Positions 47,754 to 57,277 are shown, numbered from the stretch's first letter. The stretch is DNA of 64,000 nt from Acetivibrio saccincola (GCF_002844395.1 NZ_CP025197.1:1-64000), one strand, 5' to 3'. Numbers and translations are program-made. The notes: a model not told the origin generated them from the letters alone.

Positions 47754-48518
47754 ATGTATAAAGTAATGATTGTTGATGATGAGAGGCCGTCCCGGAACAT
47801 ATTAAAAAACATATTAAAAAATATTATAGAGAAAGAAAATTTAGGTGTGGAAGTAGTCGGGGAGGCATCGGGCAGCATAGAGGCAATTAATACTATTGAC
47901 GTGATAAAGCCGGATATAGTATTTGTAGATATAAGAATGCCGTTTATGGACGGGATTGAATTTTCTAAAATAGCTATTAAGCGGTATCCTGATTTAAAAA
48001 TAATTATTATATCCGCTTTCAGTGATTTTGAATATGCAAGGGAATGTATCAGAATAGGTGTATGTGAATACTTGTTAAAACCTATAAACAGCAAAGAAAT
48101 ACGAAAAACTCTTTTAAAAGTGATAGAAAATTTAAATTCAAAAAAACAGAAAAATGAAAGTTCGCATATAGAGGAATACCAATTAGTTCACAAAAATGAT
48201 ACAGTGTCTAAAATAAAAAAATATATAGAAGAAAACTATGTGCAACCGGATTTAAATGTTGCGTCTATTGCAGAGACCTTTGGTTTTAATGCAAGTTATT
48301 TAAGCAGGCTGTTTAAAGCGGAAACTGATATCAACCTTATTGATTACATTAATGAGTGCAGGATGAAAAAAGCAATTGAATATGCAAAAAAGGGGACTTT
48401 AATGTACATAACTGCAAAAAGTGTGGGGATTCCTGACCCTAATTATTTTGGAAAGTGCTTTAAAAAATATACCAATAAGAATTATTCTGAATTTAAAAAA
48501 TACAAAGATGCAAAGTAA
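47754..48518 (+). CDS. YesN-type response regulator (REC-AraC)
   Basis: The 254-residue protein has a receiver domain (about 1-125; acidic pair DDE at 9-11, phospho-Asp in FVDIRMPFMDG, Lys in YLLKPIN). A C-terminal AraC helix-turn-helix pair follows (about 150-250; VASIAETFGFNASYLSRLFK and the ITAKSVGIPDPNYFGKCFKK stretch). Such regulators control neighbouring sugar importers in response to their YesM kinase. Here the kinase is damaged, so signal input is uncertain. Confidence 0.92.
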   Translation: MYKVMIVDDERPSRNILKNILKNIIEKENLGVEVVGEASGSIEAINTIDVIKPDIVFVDIRMPFMDGIEFSKIAIKRYPDLKIIIISAFSDFEYARECIRIGVCEYLLKPINSKEIRKTLLKVIENLNSKKQKNESSHIEEYQLVHKNDTVSKIKKYIEENYVQPDLNVASIAETFGFNASYLSRLFKAETDINLIDYINECRMKKAIEYAKKGTLMYITAKSVGIPDPNYFGKCFKKYTNKNYSEFKKYKDAK

Positions 48519-48537
48519 ACTTTTTGACATTAAAAAA

Positions 48538-48573
48538 TAAAAACCGGGGTAAAGAAACTTGTCCCGGTTTTTT
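48538..48573. terminator. Shared terminator between convergent genes
   Basis: AAAACCGGG and CCCGGTTTT arms with a 14-base loop and T-tract lie just after the response regulator and 60 bp from the end of the minus-strand gene. Confidence 0.88.
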
Positions 48574-48633
48574 AAAATTTACAAGAAGGAATTACTAGTT
48601 ACCTCTTTAATACATTATTAATATATTATCTTT

Positions 48634-49695
48634 TTAATTTAGAGTTTGTACAAATAACAGGTTATTTGAATTTAAATCTATTTTGTATAAGTCGTTCTTT
48701 TCTTCAGTTCCTCTTCTTTCAGTTAATACATAGTAGATAAATTCACCATCATATACAAATCCGTTAGTATATAAGCTTACAGGAGTTGTAGAGCTTGTAT
48801 CAGGAATGTGCTCACCTATTAGATTAAGTACGTTATTAGCTTTGCTTATTGAGAATATCCTAATGGTCTTTGGATCCTGAATACTTTGAGTATCAAAATA
48901 CATAGTATCATCTATAAAGTATCTAGAAGTTTTAACAACGGTTTCAGGGTAGTCAACACCTAAAAGTGCATCCAGTTCAGACTGATTATAAGGGTATTTT
49001 ATTGCAAATCTGCTGTGATAAGTGTCGTCATGCAATCTTGTGGCATCCTTACCGTCTATGGATACTGCAACATAATTTGTTTGAAATGAACCTGTGCTCT
49101 CACCATGTTCGTTAGTTCCGCCATCAGGTACAAAAACTATTGGTTGATAAAGTACAACTTCATTAACTACCAGCATTGAACTAATTCTCTGACAATCATA
49201 AGTATGAATTTCATTTTTCTTTTTACCGTCAAAGGAAATTCTAATAATTTGATGCTTTTTATTGCTGTATGTTGAGGAACCATCTGTAGCTTCAGTTTTA
49301 GTATAATACAATCCGTCTTTATAAACGTTTATATTGGATATTTGTCCTGTATCCAGCTCCAATTTGCCGGATCCGTCCTTGTTCACTCTGTATAAGCCCT
49401 TAGAGTCAGCATAGAAAAGGTAATCCCCTGATACAGCTAAAGTTTTAGAATTAGATGCATTTTTAATATCATTGTCAACAACAAAGACACCTGATAATTT
49501 CTCCGTTAACTTAGAGGATAATTTTTCCCCGCCATCGCCGGTATCGTCAGATGCAGGTTTTGAAGCTAATTTTATTGCCACAATAAGGACAGCAATAATA
49601 ACGGCAAGAGATGCTATAGTCAGCACAATCTTTTTTGGATCTTTATTGCCGGTATTTGGATTTGAATTTCCAAACAAGTGAATTTCGTTACTCAT
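48634..49695 (-). CDS. DUF5050-type membrane-anchored beta-propeller-like protein
   Basis: The 353-residue protein has a short cytoplasmic N-terminus, one transmembrane helix (about 24-46) and an extracellular part with repeated motifs such as GDYLFYADSKGLYRVNKDGS and KDGLYYTKTE. These repeats resemble DUF5050 or low-similarity beta-propeller blades. Ligand unknown. AGGAGG precedes ATG 49695; the frame is open further upstream but without a ribosome site. Confidence 0.75.
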   Translation of the reverse strand: MSNEIHLFGNSNPNTGNKDPKKIVLTIASLAVIIAVLIVAIKLASKPASDDTGDGGEKLSSKLTEKLSGVFVVDNDIKNASNSKTLAVSGDYLFYADSKGLYRVNKDGSGKLELDTGQISNINVYKDGLYYTKTEATDGSSTYSNKKHQIIRISFDGKKKNEIHTYDCQRISSMLVVNEVVLYQPIVFVPDGGTNEHGESTGSFQTNYVAVSIDGKDATRLHDDTYHSRFAIKYPYNQSELDALLGVDYPETVVKTSRYFIDDTMYFDTQSIQDPKTIRIFSISKANNVLNLIGEHIPDTSSTTPVSLYTNGFVYDGEFIYYVLTERRGTEEKNDLYKIDLNSNNLLFVQTLN

Positions 49696-50008
49696 TACTA
49701 GACCTCCTGGTAAAATTCTTTTGTATTTGCAAAATAATTTATAAATGTATATTATTGTTGATAAAACAACAATAAATTTTAATACTAGATTATTATAACA
49801 CAAAAACCGTTAACATTGTATAGCTTTTATTTAACAATTTTAAATAATGGTATTTTATAATGCAGTTAAATAGTAAATTTTAATACTAAATACAACCATT
49901 AAAATACAGGCTAAATGCAAAATTAATATTTGAGTTTTTATAAAAATGTGTTATTATATAAAATATCGGATTTTAGATAACAATTCATTATAAGTGGAGG
50001 GAAATTAG
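49696..50008. repeat. Divergent gap with a 15 bp direct repeat
   Basis: TAAATTTTAATACTA occurs at 49773-49787 and again at 49874-49888, 101 bp apart in the same orientation. The 313 bp gap separates the minus-strand DUF5050 gene from the plus-strand lipoprotein gene. No coding potential is visible. Confidence 0.6.
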
Positions 50009-51498
50009 GTGAGGAAAATATTACTTATTACATTGCTATCTGTTGTTTTAATTGCCTGTTTTGTTTTAACAGGGTGCTCTACAGAGTTAACGGATCAATA
50101 TGTTTTAGAGGAAAAAGAGGAAGTAATTTCTTCAGATGAGTTTGAATCAATATTGCGTTATCCAGTTGTAACAGGTTTAGTTGACAAAAAAGTTGAAGAA
50201 AAGATAAATGGCACTATAAAAGAAAGAATTGACGGATTTAAAAGAGGACTTGAAAATTTTAAACAGATTCCTGAAATGCAAGACAACACTTTAGATGTAA
50301 CGTATGAAGTTGGGTACAGAACAAAGGAGATATTAAGTATAAAAATTGAAGTTATATCCCATATGCGGAGCTTTGGAGTAGATGACCATGTGGTTATAGG
50401 CAAAAATTTTGATTTGAAAACAGGTGAATTATTAAGCCTAAAAGATATATTAAAAGGGAATTATAAAGAAGAAATAGACGCAAAGTTAGAAGTTAAGTTT
50501 TCTGAATTAGATGTAGAGGTAACAAAACAATTTGAAGGAATTAATGATGAAACGGTATTTTATATAAAAGACAATGCATTGGTATTTTGCTTCAGCGCTG
50601 TTGAATATATAAATGAAATAGGTGAGACGCTAGAACTTGAAATACCGTTTAGTGAAATAAGTGGTTTTTTGAAAAAACCGCTGGCATTTGAAGGGGATAC
50701 AAGCCCTGAATTAAAAAATTACAATACAGCTATTGATGAAGAAACAAAGCCTTCCGGGGCTTTGTTTTTTATTGGGGAAAATATTAGAAATGCGTCGCAA
50801 AAAGATGCAACCACAATGATTTTAAGTTTTGAGGAAATACAAGAAAAATATATAGGTGTGTATGAAGAAATTTTAATTGACAATGAGGTACAGCAAAAAC
50901 TTTTTGAGTTTTTTGGGGATACATTTGACAAAGATAGGGTTAGTGAATTAGAGGATGCTGATTTAAAATCTTTGCTTCAAGAAATAATAGATGGCGGATA
51001 TATGGTGGTAAATGCAGAGGGGCTATTTACCATAGTTCAGGATTACAGGGTTTTGGAGGAGTATGCAGGATATTTGTCGGATGATATAAGGGATTATATT
51101 TATCTTAAAGCAGAGGAGTCTAAGGATTTGGAAAGTTTGAAAGCAGGAGGGGTATTGCCCTGGGCTAAAATAAAAGACAGGTTAATGAAATATGAAGATT
51201 ATATGGAGACATATCCTGACAGCATAAAAGAATATGAAGCCGGAAGGGAACATATGAATCTTCTACACACGTTTTTTTTGGATTTAACGGTATGCCGGCT
51301 TTTGACTATGCTACAAATAAAATTAATGATGAATTGCTTGAAAATTACAGAGAATTTGTCAACATGAACAAAAGTTCAGAGACAGCCAAAATGATTGAAG
51401 GGTATTTGGAGGTTTTAGAAAGAAATAATTATACTTTGTGCGAAGAAGTTGAAGAATACAGAAGAAGTTTTTCAAGTATAAATGAAAATAATTTTTAA
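50009..51498 (+). pseudogene. DUF3298-like lipoprotein gene with a frameshift
   Basis: The first 423 or so residues follow one frame from GTG 50009: a lipoprotein signal (LVIACFVLTGCS-type, lipobox VLTGC) and a DUF4163/DUF3298-like (RsiV-related) domain (about 40-220), then a helical region. At a T8 run (51272-51279) the frame ends in an unrelated tail (stop at 51367). The following frame continues with GFNGMPAFDYATNKINDE to 51498. A one-base change in the T-run restores a protein of about 496 residues. It may be a true mutation, phase variation or a read error. Confidence 0.7.
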
Positions 51499-51568
51499 TT
51501 AATTTATTTGCCATTGACAAAAGGCATACATTTATCTATAATGTAATAGTCATGGAAAATAAAAATTT

Positions 51569-51666
<98 letters not shown>

Positions 51667-51670
51667 ACAG

Positions 51671-51700
51671 AAAGGCTTCCGTTTTGTTGGAAGCCTTTTT
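51671..51700 (+). terminator. Terminator after tRNA-Ser
   Basis: AAAGGCTTCC and GGAAGCCTTT arms around an 8-base loop, followed by Ts. Confidence 0.9.
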
Positions 51701-51748
51701 AGATTATTATTTTACTTTTTATATTGAAATTTGTGACTAAAAGTCTTA

Positions 51749-52168
51749 TTACACAGCCCTATAAAACTTTATATATATACCTTTATCTGTACTGATAACT
51801 TCACCAGTTAATAATTCATGATTTAAGAAACTTAAAGCTTTGCTATTTGTGATAATTTTAGGATAAGTCCTAAACAATACATTATTAGGGTTTTTTACAG
51901 CGTAGCCGTTATTTTCAATATAAATTTTACAGTCATCACCATTAAAATCTTTCCCTTCAAGAATATATCTTGCTGATAATGTATGCCTTTCCTTATCCTT
52001 TCCTATAATTTGTGTGTCCACTCCTCCGGGAAGCACCTTACCTGTAAAATACTTGCCTGTAGCAGTACCTGTAAATGAAATCATTACAACACTGTCTCCA
52101 TGGAGATTTTCTAACAAAGTTTGTTCATTAATTTCTATATGAAGTGTAAATAGTTCTTCAAAGTTCAT
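51749..52168 (-). CDS. DUF3237 family protein
   Basis: The 139-residue soluble protein matches DUF3237, a small beta-barrel family, with the pattern GKYFTGKVLPGGVDTQ and ARYILEGKDFNGDDCKIYIENNG in part visible. No reaction is established. AAGGATG precedes the start. It stands alone between tRNA-Ser and the dockerin esterase and might be part of that minus-strand group. Confidence 0.8.
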   Translation of the reverse strand: MNFEELFTLHIEINEQTLLENLHGDSVVMISFTGTATGKYFTGKVLPGGVDTQIIGKDKERHTLSARYILEGKDFNGDDCKIYIENNGYAVKNPNNVLFRTYPKIITNSKALSFLNHELLTGEVISTDKGIYIKFYRAV

Positions 52169-52301
52169 ATTAGCGCATCCTTTCTTTTAATTATAAATTT
52201 TATCTCATACTGTAAATCTTGAATACTGCGATTATTTCAAAATGTAATAATTACAATTATTTTAAAAGTAATTTAAAAAGCAGTATATATTACTCTCCTT
52301 A

Positions 52302-53369
52302 TTACTCTACAGGGAATTTATCAATTATCTCCAATATTTTCCTTTGCATTAAAGCGGCATCCCTTGTATCAATATCACCATCACCATTAACATCTGCTGC
52401 TTTTCTCCACTGGCTGTATTTAAGTTCATCTGTTATATCTAATAAATATAGTTTTATTTCAGCATAATCTATGGAGTCAAAAACACCGTCACCATTTACG
52501 TCTCCATAGACGAATTTAGGAGAAATTCCGGATATTTTCGCCATTTCTTCTGCAAAACAACTGCCTATATCCAGGATACCTTGTGTAAAGTAGTGCATTC
52601 CGTCGGTATCAAAATCTTTTGTATCAAAAATCCCCACATAGGGCACATTTTTAGCTACGTTAATCTGGGCTTGCCTCACAATGGCATGTTCAATCCATGC
52701 ATCCGAATCATCAATCATTGCTATAATAAAAGGCATTGTGGGAGCATTCAAATCTTTTCTGACATCATTAATGAAATGGGTTAAGTTGCTTTCATATTCA
52801 TTTGCAGGATAAATGTTGCAGGCATCAGATTCTCCCTGCATCCAGCACATACCTGAAATTTCATAATCAATTCCGGGATCCAGTTTAGACAGAGCTTCTT
52901 CAACTGTTTCTATTAAATTTTTGTATAAACTTCCGGTGGCCCCGCCTGCACTTGGTGGACGCCAATCCCCTTGCAGGGATGTTCCGGACCATCCACACTT
53001 AATTAAAAAGATCTGGCTGTCAGGATAAATTTTTGCTATATCCCTTCCAAAGGTTAATTCAGGTCCAAAGGCACCGGAACCGGCTCCAAAACCGGGACGC
53101 AGCGGGCTCCATACCTTTTTCAAAGAGGACTCAACGGTACCTTCTGCGTATATTTTAACATTTTCCTGAACTTCAAGAAGCTCAGAAGGTAGTTCATGAT
53201 TCATTCCTACCCCTGCCATATTTGATTGGCCGGCAAGTATGTATACCTTGTGTTTGGATGAACTTCCCTGAGCATAGGATTTAGAATATGCTCCTTTTGT
53301 TGAAACAATAATGAGCATTGGCATTAAGAAAAAATAAATAAGAAATAAATTAAAACCTGACTTTTTCAT
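52302..53369 (-). CDS. Secreted SGNH carbohydrate esterase (CE6/sialate O-acetylesterase type) with dockerin
   Basis: About 355 residues: a signal peptide, a SASA/DUF303 esterase domain (about 40-275) and a C-terminal type I dockerin. The esterase motifs are AGQSNMAG (nucleophile Ser), GMCWMQGESDA and DTDGMHYF (Asp/His). This type removes acetyl groups from xylan and related polymers. The dockerin has two Ca-binding repeats, GDVNGDGVFDSIDYAEIKLY and ADVNGDGDIDTRDAALMQRK, which attach it to a cellulosome scaffoldin. A GTG 9 bases earlier (53378) is another possible start. Confidence 0.88.
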   Translation of the reverse strand: MKKSGFNLFLIYFFLMPMLIIVSTKGAYSKSYAQGSSSKHKVYILAGQSNMAGVGMNHELPSELLEVQENVKIYAEGTVESSLKKVWSPLRPGFGAGSGAFGPELTFGRDIAKIYPDSQIFLIKCGWSGTSLQGDWRPPSAGGATGSLYKNLIETVEEALSKLDPGIDYEISGMCWMQGESDACNIYPANEYESNLTHFINDVRKDLNAPTMPFIIAMIDDSDAWIEHAIVRQAQINVAKNVPYVGIFDTKDFDTDGMHYFTQGILDIGSCFAEEMAKISGISPKFVYGDVNGDGVFDSIDYAEIKLYLLDITDELKYSQWRKAADVNGDGDIDTRDAALMQRKILEIIDKFPVE

Positions 53370-53539
53370 AATTAACACAACTCCCCTTTAAGAAATAAAG
53401 TAAAAATACAATTATTTTTATCATTATTAAAAATAAAAAATAATTTATATAAAATTATAACATGAAAGAGCCGCCATGAAAATTACATCTTGTCATTTCT
53501 CTTGTATTCTGCTCTTATAAAGGCGGATTTATGCAAATT

Positions 53540-53570
53540 AAAAGCAAAGGGCTGTTAACCCCTTGCTTTT
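53540..53570 (-). terminator. Terminator after the GH44 gene
   Basis: AAAAGCAAAGGG pairs with CCCTTGCTTTT around a short loop; read on the minus strand it follows the GH44 stop codon by about 35 bp and ends in Ts. Confidence 0.75.
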
Positions 53571-53605
53571 AACTTAACTTTATTTCATAAAAGCTTATAT
53601 TATGA

Positions 53606-56197
53606 CTACCAGTCAATTGAATCCACATAGATGGTAAAGTCGCCGCTTCCGTTTGTCTCACATTGTATACCTATTTGTTGAGGCAGTGAATCGTCTACGG
53701 TTTCAGGAAGGGTTAGTGTAAGTTCGTTCCAGTCACCTTTTTTTACATATTCATATCCGGCCCATGCTGAATTCCAGTCAAAATATGTCCAGTCTGATGA
53801 GTGAGGCATAATATAGAATTGAAGTGACCTTATTGGTGCACCTTCTGGAATCCATATTCTACAAGTTGCTGTTTCACCAGGTTTAACAACTGCAGAGCCG
53901 CCGATTATAAGGTTAGCAACAGGCTCTTCTTCTGTACCTGTAGAAGAAATATCCCATTTTAATGAGTGTTCTCCGTTAAAAGCTTTATCCGTGGTATTTG
54001 ATACTTTTGAACTTACATTTCCTCCTGTTGTAAATCCTTGCAATGTGCCGTCTTCAAAGTTAAATCTTGCATTATCACCTGTAGCAGACGTTACAGTTAT
54101 GGTTTTTGTAATGCTTCCGGTTAGTCCTAAATTATCAGTGACAACTAGTTTAACATTGTAGGTTCCGGGATTGGTGTACTTATAGTTTACAGTTTTTCCG
54201 CTGGCCTCCTGACCATTTCCAAAGTCCCATGCATAGTGGAAAATAGTCCCGTCAGCATCTGTTGATTTTGATGCATCAAAAGTTATACGGGTACCGGTGG
54301 TTATTTCATTCCCCTCTGATGAGAAAGTGAAAGCTGCTTCAGGTGGTTTGTTTGGTGAATCACTTACATGAGGCAGTGAATTTAAAATTGAAATGAGATA
54401 CCTTGATAAAATGGTGTAGTCACTTGTATTTATTATATTATCACAGTTTAAGTCAGCCGCAATAAAATCTACATCAGAAGTAATTTCAAGAAGGTACCTT
54501 CCAAGTATTGCACAGTCAATGGAATTAACTTCGCCATCACCGTTGAGGTCCCCAAAAAGTATTCCTTCATCATTGCTGTCAAGGATTATGTGGTAAGCAG
54601 ATAAAGGAGGCAGTGCGTAGCTGAATTTGTTGTCAACAATATTTATTACAGGAGTTCTTTCAGTAATATCTGAACTTATTCTGTCAAATCCAAATACTCT
54701 GCCTGAAGTATAGTTTGAAGAACTATCAATTGAAATGTTAAAGTTAACGGATTCATCATAATTTTTGTTTAAAAGGATTATATGAAGTTTATCATCTTTT
54801 TCATCAACAATGGAAGCATATGCTGATGCAAGTTCATAGTCTGAAACATCACATTTAACATTTGTATTTCCATAAGAAGAACCATTGTTGTCATAGTTTG
54901 TGTACAGGTTAAGAGCTGCCACTATGTAATTTTTATTTTGGTCGCCCCAGTAAGTAGCATAATACAAACCATATTTTCCAAATATACCAAGAGCATCAGC
55001 CTGGGCAATACCGCCGGTAATGTGGTTGCCGCCGCCAAAATCATACTCTGTAATTCCAAGTTTTGTTCCCGGATAATATTTATTTATAGATTCTTGGATT
55101 TTTGGTATTATGGGACGGTAATCGTCAAACCAGGGTTCGCCTATCCAGCTGTCTTCCCTGAATTCTTTTTGCCATAGAGTACGTGGAGCTTGAAGACGTG
55201 CTTTATTACATTCTATATTTTTAATGTCTTCTCCGAATGTTACCCTGCTGCCTCCTCCTCTTGCTTCAGGATAGTAATGTATATCAAGGACATCTAAAAG
55301 TCTCTTTCCGGCTTTGTCTGACTCTTTTTTCATTTGGTCAAGATAGTAGTCGACAAACCAATTGTAATTTCCTTCTGCTTGTATTTGTTCCCAGTCAGGA
55401 GCATTTTGAAATGAAAGGTATGCATTAAATCCATATAATGCAGGACCGAATATTTCAGCGTGGGGATCTACGTTCTTAACAGCTTTTGAAAGAGCTGCTC
55501 CCCTCTGAAGAATTTCTTCACAGGTTGCTTGTTCCGGATGAAGAAGAGCATGGGTGTGGGACCATAAGCCAGGCTCGTTATCTATGGAATAGCCCTTTAT
55601 TCCTGTTGGTGTGGATGCATCTCCAAACTCATTTACAAGGAAATTTACAAATTCATCCATATAAACATAGTCGTCATTTAAATCAGGTTCTAATGAAAAC
55701 TCACTGCCCTTTTCAAATTTTACTTCTTTCCAGCGGTCTGACGGTGCTGTTTCTGACTCTTCAACATAGCCGTCCATATCAGCGGAAACATATCCTGCTG
55801 CCTGAAGTGTTATTAATGTATGCTGTACATTTTGGGAAAGAGACTGTTTGTGAAAAGTTGTTACGACGGATCCGGGTTTGTTCCAATCTTCTGCTGGAAC
55901 ACCGGTGGAATTAAGAAGATAATTGTCACTTGAATGAAACCAGTCGCTTCCTGCGTTGGAAGCATTGTTTTCCCAGTTATAGCCTGTAAGCCTGTTTCCA
56001 CCTAGTCTTCTAGCTGTTACAGTTTGTCCTGGAAGGTCTTGATTTACACCGTAGATAAATGGACTTATTTCAGACCTTTCCAATGAAGTATTGATGGTGA
56101 CATCTACACTGTTGTCACTTGCAGTAGCACTTGTAAGTGGAAGTGCTAAGGTGAGTACCATTACAAATGCCACCAAAATTGATGTTTTTCTTTTCAT
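53606..56197 (-). CDS. Cellulosomal GH44 endoglucanase/xyloglucanase: GH44-dockerin-PKD-CBM44
   Basis: The 863-residue protein has a signal peptide (about 1-27) and a GH44 domain (about 30-540). Predicted catalytic residues are Glu208 in SIDNEPGLW (acid/base) and Glu384 in GITEYDFGGGN (nucleophile). A type I dockerin follows (about 547-606: GDLNGDGEVNSIDCAILGRY and ADLNCDNIINTSDYTILSRY), then PKD (about 617-703) and CBM44 (about 710-863). Trp803, Trp808 and Trp812 match the aromatic platform spacing known for CBM44. The order is that of the C-terminal half of C. thermocellum CelJ, here as a separate enzyme. AAGGAGG precedes ATG 56197. It is divergent from the ECF sigma operon, with an ECF-type promoter upstream. 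Confidence 0.93.
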   Translation of the reverse strand: MKRKTSILVAFVMVLTLALPLTSATASDNSVDVTINTSLERSEISPFIYGVNQDLPGQTVTARRLGGNRLTGYNWENNASNAGSDWFHSSDNYLLNSTGVPAEDWNKPGSVVTTFHKQSLSQNVQHTLITLQAAGYVSADMDGYVEESETAPSDRWKEVKFEKGSEFSLEPDLNDDYVYMDEFVNFLVNEFGDASTPTGIKGYSIDNEPGLWSHTHALLHPEQATCEEILQRGAALSKAVKNVDPHAEIFGPALYGFNAYLSFQNAPDWEQIQAEGNYNWFVDYYLDQMKKESDKAGKRLLDVLDIHYYPEARGGGSRVTFGEDIKNIECNKARLQAPRTLWQKEFREDSWIGEPWFDDYRPIIPKIQESINKYYPGTKLGITEYDFGGGNHITGGIAQADALGIFGKYGLYYATYWGDQNKNYIVAALNLYTNYDNNGSSYGNTNVKCDVSDYELASAYASIVDEKDDKLHIILLNKNYDESVNFNISIDSSSNYTSGRVFGFDRISSDITERTPVINIVDNKFSYALPPLSAYHIILDSNDEGILFGDLNGDGEVNSIDCAILGRYLLEITSDVDFIAADLNCDNIINTSDYTILSRYLISILNSLPHVSDSPNKPPEAAFTFSSEGNEITTGTRITFDASKSTDADGTIFHYAWDFGNGQEASGKTVNYKYTNPGTYNVKLVVTDNLGLTGSITKTITVTSATGDNARFNFEDGTLQGFTTGGNVSSKVSNTTDKAFNGEHSLKWDISSTGTEEEPVANLIIGGSAVVKPGETATCRIWIPEGAPIRSLQFYIMPHSSDWTYFDWNSAWAGYEYVKKGDWNELTLTLPETVDDSLPQQIGIQCETNGSGDFTIYVDSIDW

Positions 56198-56363
56198 TTC
56201 TGATTCCTCCTTGTATAATTTTTTTATTTTAAGCAAATTGACCAGGATATGCTGTATAATACTGGAAATACTTCTTACAGACTTATCCTGAATCTATTGC
56301 TTTATGTCTTGGCACTTTATGCTACAAAATATTTCATAATACTTTAACTTGTCTCTAATTTTC

Positions 56364-56391
56364 TTTTACGCCTGAGTTAAAAAAAAGTTCC
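56364..56391 (-). promoter_or_regulatory. ECF-type promoter facing the GH44 gene
   Basis: On the minus strand, GGAAC (56391-56387), a 16 bp spacer, then CGTAAAA (56370-56364). This is the classical ECF pattern of -35 GGAAC and -10 CGT. The leader to the GH44 ATG would be about 160 bases. Confidence 0.7.
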
Positions 56392-56414
56392 CAAAAAAAT
56401 TTTAGAAAAATTAA

Positions 56415-56442
56415 GGAACTTTTTAAGTCTACAGGCGTAAAT
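56415..56442 (+). promoter_or_regulatory. ECF-type promoter facing the sigma/anti-sigma operon
   Basis: On the plus strand, GGAAC (56415-56419), a 16 bp spacer, then CGTAAAT (56436-56442). Its -35, spacer length, last bases of the spacer (CAGG/CAGG) and -10 match the divergent GH44 promoter, which is why the two form an inverted repeat. The leader to ATG 56639 would be about 190 bases. Confidence 0.7.
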
Positions 56443-56638
56443 AAAGGTATAATGGGTATGACAGTTAATGTACGGAAAACTTACCACCGGATTTACTACC
56501 AAAGATGCTTGCGTTTCAAGGCTTCAAATAAAGTCTACTCAAAAAAAGTATGCCTGGTTCTTTAAATATATAAAGAGAATTTTTAAATATTAATGTATAA
56601 TAAATACATGTAGATAGAGATACAGGCATTTTTTGAGC

Positions 56639-57277
56639 ATGAATTTTACCGGCACTAAATATATTGAAGCCTTGAGAGGAAGGTGTGGGTGTTTGAAAAC
56701 AACTGAGTTTCAGGATATAGAGGGGTTTAACAAGGGACAGAAACTTTTATCTTTAATTGATATGTATAAAAATCAGGTTTACAGGCTGTGCTACCGTCTT
56801 ACCAACAATGAATTTGATGCAGATGACCTTTTTCAGGATACATGGGTAAGGGTTGTAAGAAATATTGACAGTTATGATAAGAACAAATCTTTTGAAACAT
56901 GGATTTATACCATTACTATAAACTTATACAAGGACAGGTACAGGAAGCAAAAGCGGTGGATGAATATAATAAAGGATTTTTTTACAAATGAAAAAAAGGA
57001 TTTTGAATTGTCAAAGGTACCTTTGGATAAATTTCATCCGGAGTCCCTTTTAATAGACAAGGAGTGTACAAAAGAGCTGGAAGCATTTTTAAACGGTTTA
57101 CCGGACAATTTCAGGATACCTGTTATTTTATATTACTTTAAGGAAATGAATTATAATCAGATATCGGATGTATTGGATATACCTGTTGGAACGGTGAAGT
57201 CCCGTCTGAGCAGGGGGATTCACAAGTTAAAAAAAGCACTGGAGAAAGGAGGATATGATTATGGAAATGGAAATTGA
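56639..57277 (+). CDS. ECF-family RNA polymerase sigma factor
   Basis: The 212-residue protein has sigma region 2 (about 40-108: NQVYRLCYRLTNNEFDADDL, QDTWVRVVRNI, SFETWIYTITINLYKDRYRK) and region 4 (about 145-205: LPDNFRIPVILYYFKEMNY, ISDVLDIPVGTVKSRLSRG). There is no region 3 and region 4 is present, so it is ECF-type and not SigI. The N-terminal 30 residues are an unusual extension; a TTG at 56633 or a later Met (56762) are other possible starts, and the ribosome site is weak. It overlaps the anti-sigma gene by 17 bases. Its closest functional parallel is Sig24C of C. thermocellum. Confidence 0.9.
   Translation: MNFTGTKYIEALRGRCGCLKTTEFQDIEGFNKGQKLLSLIDMYKNQVYRLCYRLTNNEFDADDLFQDTWVRVVRNIDSYDKNKSFETWIYTITINLYKDRYRKQKRWMNIIKDFFTNEKKDFELSKVPLDKFHPESLLIDKECTKELEAFLNGLPDNFRIPVILYYFKEMNYNQISDVLDIPVGTVKSRLSRGIHKLKKALEKGGYDYGNGN

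Noticed and set aside
54938-56291. Several plus-strand open frames opposite the GH44 gene
   Set aside because: All lie within the well-supported GH44 coding region and have no ribosome sites or family features.
56364-56442. Large hairpin between the divergent GH44 and sigma genes as a transcription terminator
   Set aside because: Both flanking genes are transcribed away from it, so no transcript would end there. The arms are better explained as two outward-facing ECF promoters.
56458-56565. A 35-codon basic open frame just after the ECF promoter of the sigma operon
   Set aside because: It would start almost at the predicted transcription start with only a weak AAGG before it, and its composition is not protein-like. 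Without conservation data it is not supportable as a leader peptide.
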